Positions 9,962 through 20,019 of a stretch of 64,000 nt of DNA are shown in pieces (position 1 is the first letter of the stretch; every line of letters starts with the position of its first letter). The DNA lies in contig JAJEKV010000031.1 of NCBI GenBank assembly GCA_021234155.1, positions 1,543,614-1,607,613 on the forward strand. The letters run 5' to 3'. This DNA is from Isoetes taiwanensis (taxonomy: Eukaryota > Streptophyta > Lycopodiopsida > Isoetales > Isoetaceae). Under the pieces are notes generated by a model that ran no database searches, had not been told where the DNA came from, and worked only from the letters and a program-made list of their open reading frames with translations. The position numbers were made by a program, and so were the translations under genes.

Positions 9962-12961
9962 ATGGCAACAAGGTTTGGTGCAGGATTACTAAGTGCAGTG
10001 CAGGTGTACAATGGTGGTTCTGGTTTCCAGGTGTGGAAAGATCAAATTCAACATATTTTAGATGTTGAGGATCTTTGGGAAATTGTTGATCCCACTAAGG
10101 CAGATGTGGTAGATACTAGTGCAGGTGGCACATCCAGTAATATAGCAGCTGTAGAGTCAGCTGTTGGAGGTGATGATGCTAGTTCTGAGACCTCTGGTGG
10201 TAGGTCTGCTGCAAGGACTGTAGCTGCAGAAAGAGCTGTACAAACAGGAGGCATGCTTTCTACAAAAGTTAAGGAAGCAAGAGGTATAATTACAAGTAAA
10301 GTTGGACCAACAATTCAGCTGAAACTCAGAGGTATGTCTCCTAGACAGATGTGGATTTACATGCTTAAGCACTATGAAAGTAAAACTTCATCACAAATTG
10401 ATGTTTTAGAGAAAGAATTGAGAAATTTGAAATATAATGAAGATGAGGAAGTTTCAGATTTCTTCAATAAGTTTGATAATCTTGTAGCAGATTTAGATGG
10501 TGCAGGAGTTGCTTTGTCTGAAAGGTACTTGGTATTAGCAATTGCTAGAGCAGTAAGCTTTAATCCTCAACTATCTCTTTTGATTAGAAACGTGGCTAAG
10601 AGTAGGGAAGAAGCAGAAAACATGCTAAGAACAGAAATCGAACAGAATAAATTGATGAGGGAAGAAGATAATGCTGCTGAAATTCTATATGCTGGAAGGA
10701 AGAAAAAGCCTCAGGGTGATAAAACAGTTTGTTATAACTGCTATGAGGCAGGGCACATCAAACCAAACTGCCCTAAACTTAAACAGGAGATTATGTGCTA
10801 TAATTGTAAAGGGAAAGGACATATAGCTGCCAAATGTCCTAGTCCAAAGGAAAAAGAGTATGGCAGGGGAAGGGGAAGAGGACGAGATACAAGAGGAAGA
10901 GGATATTTTTCTGGAAAGAGAGGAGGAGCAGCTGGGATACATATCACTCAGGAGAAGACTGAAGTAAAAGAAAAGGAAGAAACAAGTGATGATGAGGTAC
11001 ATTGTATTTGCTCATTAAATACCATTGATTCACAAACTAATGAGAAAAATTCTGTGATTGTAGTTGATAGTGGAGCTGAGAGATCAGTAGTAAGATCTCT
11101 GGATATGCTCAAGGATCAAAAATCAGCCAAATCAAAACATGTGCAAGTAGGGAATGGAGAATTGCAGGCTGTTGAAGGATGTGGAATGTTGCAGCTATTG
11201 GACCTTGATGGAAATGTTGTAAATATTGAAAATGTTCTCTGTGTTCCTAGTTTGATAAAGAATCTTGTTTCAGTATGTCAATTAGTAGATCTTGGTTACA
11301 AAATCTTCTTTGAGAAGAAAATATGTAAGATCTTTATGGAGAATAAACTGAAATTTTTGGCAAGACGTGTTGGAAATTTGTTTCAAATTGAAAATGGCTC
11401 TATTGATGGAATCAATGCAGTAATGTTGACTGATTTGGATACTTGGCATAACAGACTTGCACACACACATTATAATAATGTGAAATTCATGGCAAAACAG
11501 GGACTTATAGCATGCAATGTGGAGGACAATCATAAATGCATATGTGAAGGATGTATGCTAGGCAAGATAACCCGATTGCCTTTTCCAAAAACATGTAAAC
11601 GGGCTGAAGGAGTGCTGGATTTGGTACACACAGATTTGTGTGGCCCTCTAAATGTCAGAGGTAAAACTGGAAAAAGATATTTCATAACTTTTATAGACGA
11701 TCATAGTAGAAAATGCAAAGCATATTGCTTGGCTCGAAAATCACAAGCTCTTGAAGCTTTAAAATTGTATGTTTCAGAAATGGAAAGGCAAACAAACAGA
11801 AAATTAAAGTGCATAAGGTCAGATAGAGGAGGAGAGTATTTATCTGCACAGTTTAGATCTTATTGCATGACAAAAGGAATCAGAAGACAACTGACATGCA
11901 GGTACACACCACAACAAAATGGAGTTGCCGAGAGGAAGAATAGGACATTACTTGATGCAGTTAGATCAATGTTGAAGTTTTCAGGTCTGCCAAATTATTT
12001 GTGGGAGGAAGCTTTGAAAACAGCAATTTATGTGCAAAATAGGCTTCCAACTGCAAGCCTAAAAGGTAATATACCAGAGGTTGTTTGGTCAAACAAAGAA
12101 AATACAGATTATGACATGTTCAAATGCTATGGATGTCTCGGATACATTCATGTGCCAAAAGAGTTGAGGAAGAAGTTGGATAATAAAGCTGAAATAGGAT
12201 ATTTTGTTGGATATGATGAGCAAAGCAAAGCATATAGAATGTTTGTGCCGCTTATGAATAAAATTGTGATAAGTCGTGATGTGGTTTTTGATGAACAAAC
12301 TTATTACAAAGATAGACAGAAGGAAAAAGTAAATAATGATAAGCGGACTGATCAGATGCAAGCAGAAGGATTCAGGGTTGTGGACAATGATGATGACTAT
12401 CAGAAAAATAATGACAAAGGAATGGAGAATACGGAAGAAATGAAAGCAAGCTTAAGTGAAGAAAAAGAGGATGGTGGGAACTTGGACAAATCTGCCAATA
12501 ACAGTACTCAAGATGTGCAGCAAGAAAAAACAAAAAGAAGAAAAACCCAAGTAGAAAAGTTAAAGGAAGATCTACCACTAGCAGAGGGAGAATACGGCAG
12601 ATTAGGTAGTGGAAGAAGCAGACGAATTGAGAAGCTGGCTGAAATACCTGATCAAGAACAAATATTGGCAATTTTAGAAGATTATATTATCCCAACATCG
12701 TATGAAGAAGCAATGAACAGCACTGAAAAAGATCTGTGGATCCAGGCAATGAAGGAGGAGATAAAGTCTTTTAATCATACTGGTACATATGATGTTGTAC
12801 AAAAGCCAGAAAATACAAACATTGTAGGAAATAAATGGATCTACAGAATTAAGACAAATAGTGATGGCTCAAAAAGATTCAAAGCAAGATTAGTAGCTCG
12901 GGGTTTTCGGAAAGAAAGGGAAAGATTACAACGAGATTTTCTCTCCAAAGGGTTAAATTGA
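9962..12961 (+). CDS. Copia gag-protease-integrase and start of RT
   Basis: Start ATG at 9962 follows the primer site closely. Residue positions are relative to it. The gag domain has LRNLKYNEDEEVSDFFNKFD (about 155-175). Two CCHC knuckles are present, CYNCYEAGHIKPNC (about 257) and CYNCKGKGHIAAKC (about 279). The aspartic protease motif is VVDSGAERS (about 368). Integrase has its His/Cys pre-domain HNRLAHTHYNN...CICEGCMLG, then Asp in VHTDLCGPL, Asp in IRSDRGGEY and Glu in NGVAERKNRT. The RT begins at SYEEAMNSTEKDLWIQAM with WIYRIK and KARLVARGF. The frame leaves the expected RT sequence after KARLVARGF near 12910 and ends at 12961. The rest of RT continues in other frames, so this copy is not a single open polyprotein as sequenced. 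Confidence 0.92.
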   Translation: MATRFGAGLLSAVQVYNGGSGFQVWKDQIQHILDVEDLWEIVDPTKADVVDTSAGGTSSNIAAVESAVGGDDASSETSGGRSAARTVAAERAVQTGGMLSTKVKEARGIITSKVGPTIQLKLRGMSPRQMWIYMLKHYESKTSSQIDVLEKELRNLKYNEDEEVSDFFNKFDNLVADLDGAGVALSERYLVLAIARAVSFNPQLSLLIRNVAKSREEAENMLRTEIEQNKLMREEDNAAEILYAGRKKKPQGDKTVCYNCYEAGHIKPNCPKLKQEIMCYNCKGKGHIAAKCPSPKEKEYGRGRGRGRDTRGRGYFSGKRGGAAGIHITQEKTEVKEKEETSDDEVHCICSLNTIDSQTNEKNSVIVVDSGAERSVVRSLDMLKDQKSAKSKHVQVGNGELQAVEGCGMLQLLDLDGNVVNIENVLCVPSLIKNLVSVCQLVDLGYKIFFEKKICKIFMENKLKFLARRVGNLFQIENGSIDGINAVMLTDLDTWHNRLAHTHYNNVKFMAKQGLIACNVEDNHKCICEGCMLGKITRLPFPKTCKRAEGVLDLVHTDLCGPLNVRGKTGKRYFITFIDDHSRKCKAYCLARKSQALEALKLYVSEMERQTNRKLKCIRSDRGGEYLSAQFRSYCMTKGIRRQLTCRYTPQQNGVAERKNRTLLDAVRSMLKFSGLPNYLWEEALKTAIYVQNRLPTASLKGNIPEVVWSNKENTDYDMFKCYGCLGYIHVPKELRKKLDNKAEIGYFVGYDEQSKAYRMFVPLMNKIVISRDVVFDEQTYYKDRQKEKVNNDKRTDQMQAEGFRVVDNDDDYQKNNDKGMENTEEMKASLSEEKEDGGNLDKSANNSTQDVQQEKTKRRKTQVEKLKEDLPLAEGEYGRLGSGRSRRIEKLAEIPDQEQILAILEDYIIPTSYEEAMNSTEKDLWIQAMKEEIKSFNHTGTYDVVQKPENTNIVGNKWIYRIKTNSDGSKRFKARLVARGFRKERERLQRDFLSKGLN

Positions 12962-13067
12962 CAAGTCTAAGAGTGATTTTAGCAATTGCAAATGCATTGA
13001 ATCTAGAATTGCATCATATGGATGTGAAAACGGCTTTTTAAATCTCGACCTTAAGGAGGATATCTTC
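12962..13067 (+). pseudogene. Copia RT segment with frame breaks
   Basis: The RT continues here with the recognisable block LRVILAIANALNLELHHMDV (about 12967-13026) in a different frame from both neighbours. Breaks are near 12910-12950 (GAAAGAAAGGGAAAG and CCAAAGGG) and at the T-run GGCTTTTTAAATC (about 13033). All are small indels next to homopolymers, so assembly errors are as likely as true mutations. Confidence 0.85.
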
Positions 13068-14249
13068 ATGAAGCAGCCTGCAGGTTATGAAGATAATATT
13101 TCAAGTGTTTGGAAGTTAAGAAAAGCAGTGTATGGGCTGAGGCAATCACCCAGGGAATGGTATTTTTGCATAGACGGTTTTTTAAGAGCACAAAGATTTG
13201 AGAGATTGCAAAATGATGGCAACTTATATAAATTTAAAGATGGAGAGAATTTTTGCTTGATTGCCTTATATGTAGACGACTGTATAATGATGTCTAATAA
13301 TCAGAGAACTTTAGCCCAGTGCAAAGGAATATTGAAAAACAGGTTTGAAATGACGGATCTTGGAGAGTTGAGGCAATTTTTGGGAATTGAGGTATGGAGA
13401 GACAGGGCAAGAGGTGTTCTGACACTAAAGCAAGGAAGGCATGTACAGAATATGCTAAAAAGATTTCATCTACAAGATGCCAAAGCAGCAAAAACACCAA
13501 TTGTGGCTGGTCACAAATTAACTGATCATATTCAGACAGATGCAGATATAAAAGGAATGGAAAATATTCCATACAGGGAAATCATAGGTTGCTTGCTCTA
13601 TCTATCAAACAATACGAGACCTGACATTTGTTATTCAGTTAATGTTCTTAGCAGATATTGTAGCAATCCAACCAGAATGCATTGGGAAGCAGCAAAGCAT
13701 ATATTAAGATATCTTAAAGGGACTGAAAACTATGGGATCACATTTACCTCCGATGATCTAAATCTAAATAGCTATAGTGATGCAGATTGGGGAGGGGACA
13801 GAAGCACAAGAAAGTCTACCTCTGGATATGTTGTTTTTCTTGGAGGAGGAGTAATTACATGGAGAAGTAAGAAACAAAACGCTGTAGCTATGTCATCAGC
13901 TGAAGCGGAATATGCAGCTAGTTCATTGTTATCTAAAGAACTTGTCTGGTTGAGAAGATTGTTGGAAGAACTTGGCTTTAAACAAAATCAGCCAACTGTG
14001 ATTATGACTGATAGTATGAGCTGCATAGCAATTGTAAAAAATCCTGTGCAACATGAGCGAACTAAACACATTGAACTAGATGTTCATTTTATTCGAGACA
14101 TGGCAGAAAAAGGATACATACAAATGTGTTATGTTAACACAAATTTGCAGATTGCTGACATATTTACAAAGGCTTTAGTTGAAAAGAAGTTTACAGGTTT
14201 CAGAGATAAGCTAAAAGTTGTCAACCTGTGTGTTGAAGGAGGAGTGTAA
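13068..14249 (+). CDS. Copia reverse transcriptase and RNase H
   Basis: Continues RT with MKQPAGYED, WKLRKAVYGLRQSPREWY and the catalytic ALYVDDCIMM (about 13262-13290). DLGELRQFLGIEV follows. RNase H has YSDADWGGDRSTRKSTSGY (about 13770-13830), AMSSAEAEYAA (about 13890) and MTDSMSCIAI, and the usual copia terminus KHIELDVHFIRD...IADIFTKAL. The stop TAA at 14247-14249 lies inside the first bases of the 3' LTR (TGTAA), a compact arrangement. Start coordinate is the first Met of this frame; the true protein begins upstream. Confidence 0.92.
   Translation: MKQPAGYEDNISSVWKLRKAVYGLRQSPREWYFCIDGFLRAQRFERLQNDGNLYKFKDGENFCLIALYVDDCIMMSNNQRTLAQCKGILKNRFEMTDLGELRQFLGIEVWRDRARGVLTLKQGRHVQNMLKRFHLQDAKAAKTPIVAGHKLTDHIQTDADIKGMENIPYREIIGCLLYLSNNTRPDICYSVNVLSRYCSNPTRMHWEAAKHILRYLKGTENYGITFTSDDLNLNSYSDADWGGDRSTRKSTSGYVVFLGGGVITWRSKKQNAVAMSSAEAEYAASSLLSKELVWLRRLLEELGFKQNQPTVIMTDSMSCIAIVKNPVQHERTKHIELDVHFIRDMAEKGYIQMCYVNTNLQIADIFTKALVEKKFTGFRDKLKVVNLCVEGGV
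14235..14244 (+). promoter_or_regulatory. Polypurine tract of copia
   Basis: GAAGGAGGAG directly precedes the TG of the 3' LTR and serves as plus-strand primer in reverse transcription. It overlaps the last codons of the RNase H frame. Confidence 0.85.
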
Positions 14250-14821
14250 ATTATCTGAGTAGGTCACCACACAGGTTTACACAGAAGATCTCTGATCAGA
14301 TAATAATGCAAGTGAGAGATACAATGGTTTGCAATGGTTAACCATTGGGAATGCATAAGAAAAATGAAATGCATGGTTAACCTAGGTTACGATATCATTG
14401 AAATAAGTTTGAATGGTCGAAGGTTAAAAGGGCAGAATGAAAATGTTATTGCAGTTGGATAAGAACGGATATTGGAGGGAAATGCATCTTCGAATTTATA
14501 GAAAGTCCCTGTGAGCAAGGAGGACTGCACACGAGACCCCTGAGCGGCCGGAACCATGCCTTAACGGTAGGATCCGGCCCTATAACACAAGAAGTATAGT
14601 GATTCATTCTCATTCATATAAACTTGAAGCTGAACTTACGATATGATCCAGTAATGCCGATATGATTCAATTTTGAATATTACTTTATTTTCAATGGTTG
14701 AATATATGCACATGGTATGCTTCGTGAAGCTTGTTTAAAGATGCATTGATCATATCTATATTTGCAAGTTGCTCTAGTATCCAAAAAGAAAGATTGTTCT
14801 TATTGTATTCAAAGTTTTTCA
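14245..14821 (+). repeat. 3' LTR of copia
   Basis: 577 bp, near-identical to the 5' LTR (two differences seen). Ends TTTTTCA and is followed by the target duplication AACAC (14822-14826). Confidence 0.95.
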
Positions 14822-14972
14822 AACACCTTACCCTTAGTCAACACATTATGAAATCATCATTTCCATTTGAGATTTGAAAGTTACAATTCAATATTCTATA
14901 CATTTTCAGGTTGTCATTTCCAGCTGAGATTTTTAATTATTAATAAGTTGCAATTGAGATATTGTGGATTGC

Positions 14973-15506
14973 CAGAAACACCATAAAATTGGCCAGAAAC
15001 ACCATGCCTGGTCAGAAACACCAATGGCTGGCCATAAACAACATGCCTCAGGCCTTCCCCATGCTAGTGGCCAGAAACACCATGCCTCTGGCCAGAAACA
15101 CCAATGTCTGGCCAGAAACACCATGCCTCCGCCGAAAACACCATTGCTAGTGGCCGAAACACCATGCCTCCGCCGTAAACACCATTGCTAGTGGCTAGAA
15201 ACACCAATGTCCGCCGGAAACACCATGCCTGCGCCGTAAACACCATTGCTAGTGGCCGAAAACACCATGCTTCGCCGAAACACCATTGCTAGTGGCCGAA
15301 ACACCATGGCTCGGCCAGAAACACCATGCCTCGCCGAAACACCAATGTCGGCCGAAACACCATGCCTCGGCCGAAACACCAATGTCCGGCCGAAACACCA
15401 ATGTTCGGCGGAAACACCATGCCTCGCCGTAAACACCATTCCTCCGCGCCAAACACCATGCCTCTGGCCAGAAACACCATGCTTATGGCCAGAAACACCA
15501 TGTCCT
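14973..15506 (+). repeat. GAAACACC array 3 of the MULE
   Basis: About 25 units, same core as arrays 1 and 2 but with different spacers, mostly GAAACACCATGCCTCNGGCC or GAAACACCATTGCTAGTGGC (17-22 bp). Spacer homogeneity within the array points to local amplification. GTTTTAGATATTGTG-type repeats follow at 15525-15660, as in the left half. Confidence 0.85.
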
Positions 15507-15984
15507 TGTGGCTAGAGTTGCAATTCAATGTTTTAGATATTGTGTTCCAATGTTCTTAGCATTATTAAGTTATCAATTCCAATTGAGATTTATGATTAAT
15601 AATTGGTTGCAATCGGGATCTTGTGAATTGCAACTTAATGTTTTAGATATTATGTTCCAATTATATGTCTCAAGATGTAAAACCCCGCAACTCCATGTTG
15701 GGTTGCAAATTTGGCATTCACAATATTTATCTACACTATGTCAATGGGATGGCTCTATAACATTTGTATCCTGTGGCCAGAAAGACTTAGCCCATGACCA
15801 GAAATACCTATGGCTAGAAATACCAGGTATTGTCCTGAAACACCTACCACATTGGCATGGCCAGAAAAACCATACCCACACTACCGGATTTGCTCACGCC
15901 TGTGGGGAATGCAATCCCATTTGAATTTGGCGGGGGTACAATCATAACCCTGGATTTAATGCACCTGGCAACCGCGCGGTTCAG
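15507..15984. other. MULE right subterminal region
   Basis: Holds two copies of the GTTTTAGATATT(G/A)TGTTCCAA repeat (about 15530 and 15638), scattered decayed GCCAGAAA(C/T)ACC units (15777-15880), and an ACCGCGCGGT palindrome at 15971-15980. No gene seen. Confidence 0.5.
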
Positions 15985-16154
15985 TTGCGCGGTTGAAGAT
16001 GGCCTGGATGCATGGATCCTCGGGCGTCCTGGGCATCGATGCATGCATGGACCAGCGAATAGGCATGCATTGGGTGTTTCTGGACGTCCAAAAACACCAG
16101 AGGCAAATTGTCCAGAAACACCGGATCCCGGACTCGATATACGGGCGCCCGACC
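15985..16154 (-). repeat. Right terminal inverted repeat of the MULE
   Basis: Reverse complement of the left TIR with a few substitutions; ends ATATACGGGCGCCCGACC. The APO gene fragment begins directly outside it. Confidence 0.88.
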
Positions 16155-16310
16155 TAGCCTGTCATAAACATGATAACATTCTACAGGAGGAATAAGATCT
16201 TCAAGTTCGGCATCAATCTAATGATGATGGCCCTTTCGTTGTGAACAACCAGGTCCTCGACAGGATCTCAACCGATGCCCTCACTCCTAACAAATACTTC
16301 CTCGCAATAG
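16155..16310 (-). pseudogene. APO-family protein, repeat 1 exon, cut off by the MULE
   Basis: On the minus strand this exon gives YCEEVFVRSEGH, then (after a frame change) SCRGPG and QRKGPSS, then (after another) LEDLIPPVECYHVYDRL, the first APO repeat in order. It ends at the MULE TIR at 16154, and the missing continuation (about PIRHVQWFEVPRIPAVVELC) starts on the far side at 1163. A 3' splice site TTTTTATGCAG precedes the exon at 16311-16321, so upstream exons should lie at higher coordinates; I did not find them. Two small frame changes within 150 bp show decay after inactivation. Confidence 0.75.
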
Positions 16311-18620
16311 CTGCATAAAAATTGTTAATAAGTTAATGATTTTTTCTGTCAAGTATATTGCCAATGCACAAAGACTTGCCAAAACGTTTTCTGACAATAA
16401 AAATAATCATCACATTATTACTAGAGGGATGATTACACAATCTTATCCACATCTATGAAATACAAATGGGCACATATATAAGTGTCTATTATTTACCAGC
16501 AACAAGTTGCATCGTTGTAGAACAGAGTTTACACTGGCAAAGGCTGATAATTTCAAAAGAATTGGCACACTCTCCATTATATAGTGAAAACTTAAAGCTG
16601 CTCTGCTTCAATAGTTCTGTATAGTCTGCAAAAGAGATATCAATTATACAGAACTTATAACTGTATGTCCCTTTTGCTATACAGAACTATTCACGCATAG
16701 CGAGACACTTATAGCAATGTCTGAATCTAGAACACTTACAAAAATACACCAGATATTACTAATTTAAAAGGAGATGATATAAAAAAATTTCTCTCCTGAT
16801 CAACTTTCAGTATGTCTGTTAAAATGGCTCAGTGAATGTCTGCCATGGTTAGTAAAGCAAATAGCCAATGCAAATGAAATGCCAAAAAGTGTCAAACCTG
16901 CAAATGTTGACAGGAAAGTCCTTCATTATCCTGAAAACCCCAACATATGCCCAATGTTTACAAGTTAGATTGGAGCTATGAAGACAGTGGTGTATTTCTC
17001 TGCTTGATCTAACAAAGAAAGGCATGTATAGTGACTTCTTCCAAAACACACAAATGCATTTGCCTTATGTAACATGCTGCCAAAGAAGCCATGAAGTGAT
17101 TCAATTACACAAGTCAGACAATCAATCATACAAATCAGACAATAGGCACATGCTTCCTCTCAATCTCAATCTTTCATAAACATTCTGAAGTTGTTTATTC
17201 CATAAAGCCAAAGATGTATCCTCTCCTTGATATAACAAAGATAGGCATACCGGAAGAGCTTCTGGCAGGGGCAATAGAAGGGGAACAAAAGATCTATGGA
17301 GTGCATCACGCCTAGCTCTGTTAGTTAGACGGTTTCAGAGAGGCCGCCCATCAACTGGTTTGAAATACTGGTTATATCAAATGTACCGCTTTGAAATATG
17401 ATCTGGTGCTCGTACATGGAAATACTCAAGAAGTATTAAATCTACATAGACAAAAGCTACAGCTATAATGAGTGTCAAATGCAAACTTTGAAAAAAATCT
17501 GAAAGGCAAAAGCGAGAAGATTGCACATTTCAGAAGAGTGCCAAATTGTGCAATGCAGTGAAAGTGAAAGATTGCCTATTTGAGAATATACCTCATAATA
17601 TCCTTGAGGGCGATAGTGCCAGAATCCAACCTAGATTGTAGAAGCATCTGTAGAGCTCAGTAGCTAAAGCTCGTGCTTTCTTTTATAGGAGGACTTTCAA
17701 CATATAGTTTTATGTTTTATCTCAAGCATTTGAGCTAAGGGGTCTAAAGCTCCGAATGGGCAAAAAGCCGATGAGCGCTTGTCGGGTGCAAAAGAACCAG
17801 AACCCTTAACGGACCTATACTTATCTTTTCTTTGTAATGATTTTCAACGGCTAGAACATTTATCAAGACCGAGGCTGAAGCTTGAGCTCCAATTCAAGTG
17901 TAGGCGAGCCGAGCTGAGTTGAGCAAATTGGACTCTCGTCAATTCCTTGAAACACCAGGACAACCATGTGGTGCCGATTAGCCAATTTGCACATTGGCCA
18001 CCCAGCAACACTGGCGACCTCCAGTTTACAGGCAACAATACAATAAGGCAACAATAAGTTTGGAGCAGTTTCCGACATATCCTAGGCATATTCCAGCATA
18101 TACTTAGGATATGCCAGAAACCCACATGAGCAAGCTAGGGGAAACCCACAAAGTACTGGTTTTTTAAAAGAAGTAAAATCTAACAACATAAAAAGCTAAA
18201 GCATTTATAAACCAACACCTCATTCGCAACATGGGTTTCTCATATTTCATTTAGAGAATATTATTAATTTCAATTTAAATACTTTGTCTGGTACATGTTT
18301 TCCCAATGAGAAATTGAACCCGAGCCTAATACTGCCCATGCCTACTGTTGCATCTTTTTGCTAGTTATTTTCTTTGTGCTTAACACTGTGCACTTGTTAT
18401 TGGTTAGATAGAAATGATTTTCTTACCCACTTCACATCAAAAATTACTTAATCCTGACATTCCAATGGAACTGCAAAGTTTAAAACCATTCAAACACCAT
18501 ATTTCCTTGTTTTAACTATGGGGTTGGATTTGTTCTCCAATAATGTGGCCGAAATTTGGAATCATATTTTTGTAACCTAAGGTTTTTAATGGTGTAAATG
18601 GGTATTCATATGTAAGTATA
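16311..18620. other. Spacer, possible APO intron and upstream region
   Basis: Mostly AT-rich non-coding sequence. The first bases form the acceptor of the APO exon. A TTATAcAGAACTaTtCACGCATAG/ATAACTGTATGTCC segment near 16630-16700 has short inverted repeats of CTATACAGAACT. No upstream APO exon, RNA gene or transposon end was recognised. Confidence 0.35.
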
Positions 18621-18839
18621 TTATTTTGCTGATGGTGGCAGTGTGGATTCGAAACCCTGGAATGTAGGCCGAGCATCTTGTGCCCGTTTGGCCAGAACTG
18701 GTAGGTTGCTCCAGGGATGGCGGAGCTGCTGAGGCCGGAGGTTCTTATGTGTCCTGCCTCTGGGCTTGTTGCTTTTTTTGGGTTTTCGGATAAGCAGGGG
18801 TCGGGTTGTTTGGTGGGGAGCGGAGGTGGAGTCTTCGCG

Positions 18840-18905
18840 AAGGGGATTTTGTGCCCGAGGTAAGCTGGCTGTGTTCTTGCCTTTGTTTTTGTCTGTAATT
18901 TCCTG
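18840..18905 (+). other. Possible 5' intron of the Rep gene
   Basis: GCCCGAG|GTAAGCTGG looks like a plant splice donor and is followed by a T-rich stretch just before the ATG at 18913. The 52.6 kb relative keeps GCCCGAG|GTAATTTTC and the ATG block but with a shorter T-rich stretch between. Either a short 5' intron or an open upstream coding extension would fit. Confidence 0.3.
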
Positions 18906-18912
18906 CCACATT

Positions 18913-19946
18913 ATGTCTCTGAAGAGGGCAGCGAGAAAGGGGAAGAGTGTTGGTTGCTTTGTCCCTGGTTCTCTGAGCCACATTATAAACCTGAGTTCTT
19001 CCAATTCCCAAGAACGTGAGACCGGGGGATATGGTGGTTTTTCTGTTGAGCAGGACTGGAATGTTATAGATGTGAGTGTTACCTTAGGTCTGTCTGGGCA
19101 AGATGTGCCCATGAGTTTTTATGATGGTCTTGTGGGGTTTTGCAATCGGAGGTGTGTTGCTGGAGCTGTGGCCATGGAGCGTGGTGCTACTGTAGATCAT
19201 TTGCATTCTTCTCAGGCTGTGTTTAGAGCCCGGTTTAAAAGTCCTAGGGCCATGAATGATGCCGTAAAAAGAAATTTCAATTGGGTTTCTAAGCCTCCTG
19301 GTGTGATATTGGTATGCAAAGCCCTTAAAAATACTCGTCTTCATTGTTTTGAGGGTATGATTGGGTACTGTATGAAGGATGTGGGAAAAGTTCATTATAT
19401 ATGCCATCTTCATAATGTGAGTGAGGCTGCCATCGAGAAAGGTAAGGATTTGTATTTGAGATGGGGAGCTGGTGATACCAAAAATTTAGTTGTGCTTGAT
19501 GACAAAAACTTGTTGAATCGAGCTGCCCATTTCGTGAATTACCACGGGAACCGTAGATTGACTGCTAGTTTGTTGTATACACTGGCCAGGATGATTCGTT
19601 CTGGAAAATTTACCTTGTCTAGTTCTTGGATTATCCCTTCTAACACTGCCCATATCAATGAGCACCATGTCCGGGCTGCGTGTTGCTCAATCCTAGTCAC
19701 TGCATGCCATCGGATATGAGGACCATTTTGTTTGGCCTGTCAGCAGGTTTTGTACCTGTGGAAAGGAATGGGCCTGGGAGGAGGCGGTATTGCGATGATG
19801 CTATTCCTGCTAATGAACAAGATAATAACTTCGAGGATATTCATGATGCTTCTTATAGTGGAGACAGTGATGATGTTGTGATTCTTCAGCCTGGTGTAGA
19901 TTTCATCCCTGTGCACAAGGGTGATCGTACCATGGCTGTTGGGTGA
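18913..19946 (+). CDS. Rep-like HUH endonuclease, one frame break
   Basis: Rep/HUH proteins nick single-stranded DNA and attach covalently through a tyrosine to start rolling-circle replication or transposition. Start ATG at 18913 (CACATTATGTCTCTG), the block also conserved in the 52.6 kb copy. Residues from there: a strand DWNVIDVSVTLG (about 47-58) in the position of motif I; motif II in MERGATVDHLHSSQAVFRAR (about 88-107), HLH being the metal-binding His-U-His; then PPGVILVCKAL and motif III GMIGYCMKDVG (about 148-158), where Tyr is the candidate nucleophile and Lys-Asp follow as in Rep YxxKD. A later region reads LLNRAAHFVNYHGN. One frame change near 19678 shifts the reading from HHVRAA to LLNPSHCMPSDM, after which it runs to a stop at 19944-19946 with an acidic tail. 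No helicase (Walker) domain is present. A start upstream of 18913 is possible because the frame is open to 18766. Confidence 0.75.
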
Positions 19947-20019
19947 TGAACTTGGTTGCCTCTTCATTGTACAGTTGGGTTTGTTTTCATAGCTTTGTTT
20001 GTTTTTAGTTGCAGAAGTT

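Larger units (their letters stand above)
9360..14826 (+). mobile_element. Ty1/copia LTR retrotransposon with target duplication
   Basis: LTRs 9365-9940 and 14245-14821, both TG...CA, flanked by the 5-bp duplication AACAC at 9360-9364 and 14822-14826. Primer binding site TTTGGTATCAGAGCC follows the left LTR (initiator-Met tRNA type). A purine tract GAAGGAGGAG precedes the right LTR. Gag-protease-integrase-RT/RNase H order defines copia. By my reading the LTRs differ at only two places (one T-run length, one G/A), so the insertion is young. It is nested in the MULE. Confidence 0.96.
1164..16154. mobile_element. Mutator-like element (MULE) with Ulp1 protease, 15.0 kb including a nested copia
   Basis: The element is bounded by about 165-bp terminal inverted repeats (1164-1327 and 15985-16154). 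It contains a MULE transposase remnant on the plus strand (about 1.7-4.95 kb), a Ulp1-type protease gene on the minus strand (9.0-6.6 kb), and arrays of a GAAACACC-containing short repeat between them and near the right end. Removing the copia insertion (9365-14826) leaves about 9.5 kb. MULEs that carry a Ulp1-like peptidase gene are known in flowering plants (the KAONASHI type). It interrupts an APO-type gene: the two gene halves abut its ends in the correct order and strand. The outermost CGGGCGCCCG of each TIR is a perfect palindrome, so it can be read either as TIR or as an 8-10 bp target duplication. Confidence 0.85.

Noticed and set aside
10048-12671. Antisense open frames within copia gag-pol
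   Set aside because: Shadows of the strong plus-strand polyprotein, with no independent motifs.
14933-15559. Open frames of ARNTMP or GVSG repeats across array 3
   Set aside because: Generated by translating the short tandem repeat; they differ by frame and have no start context.
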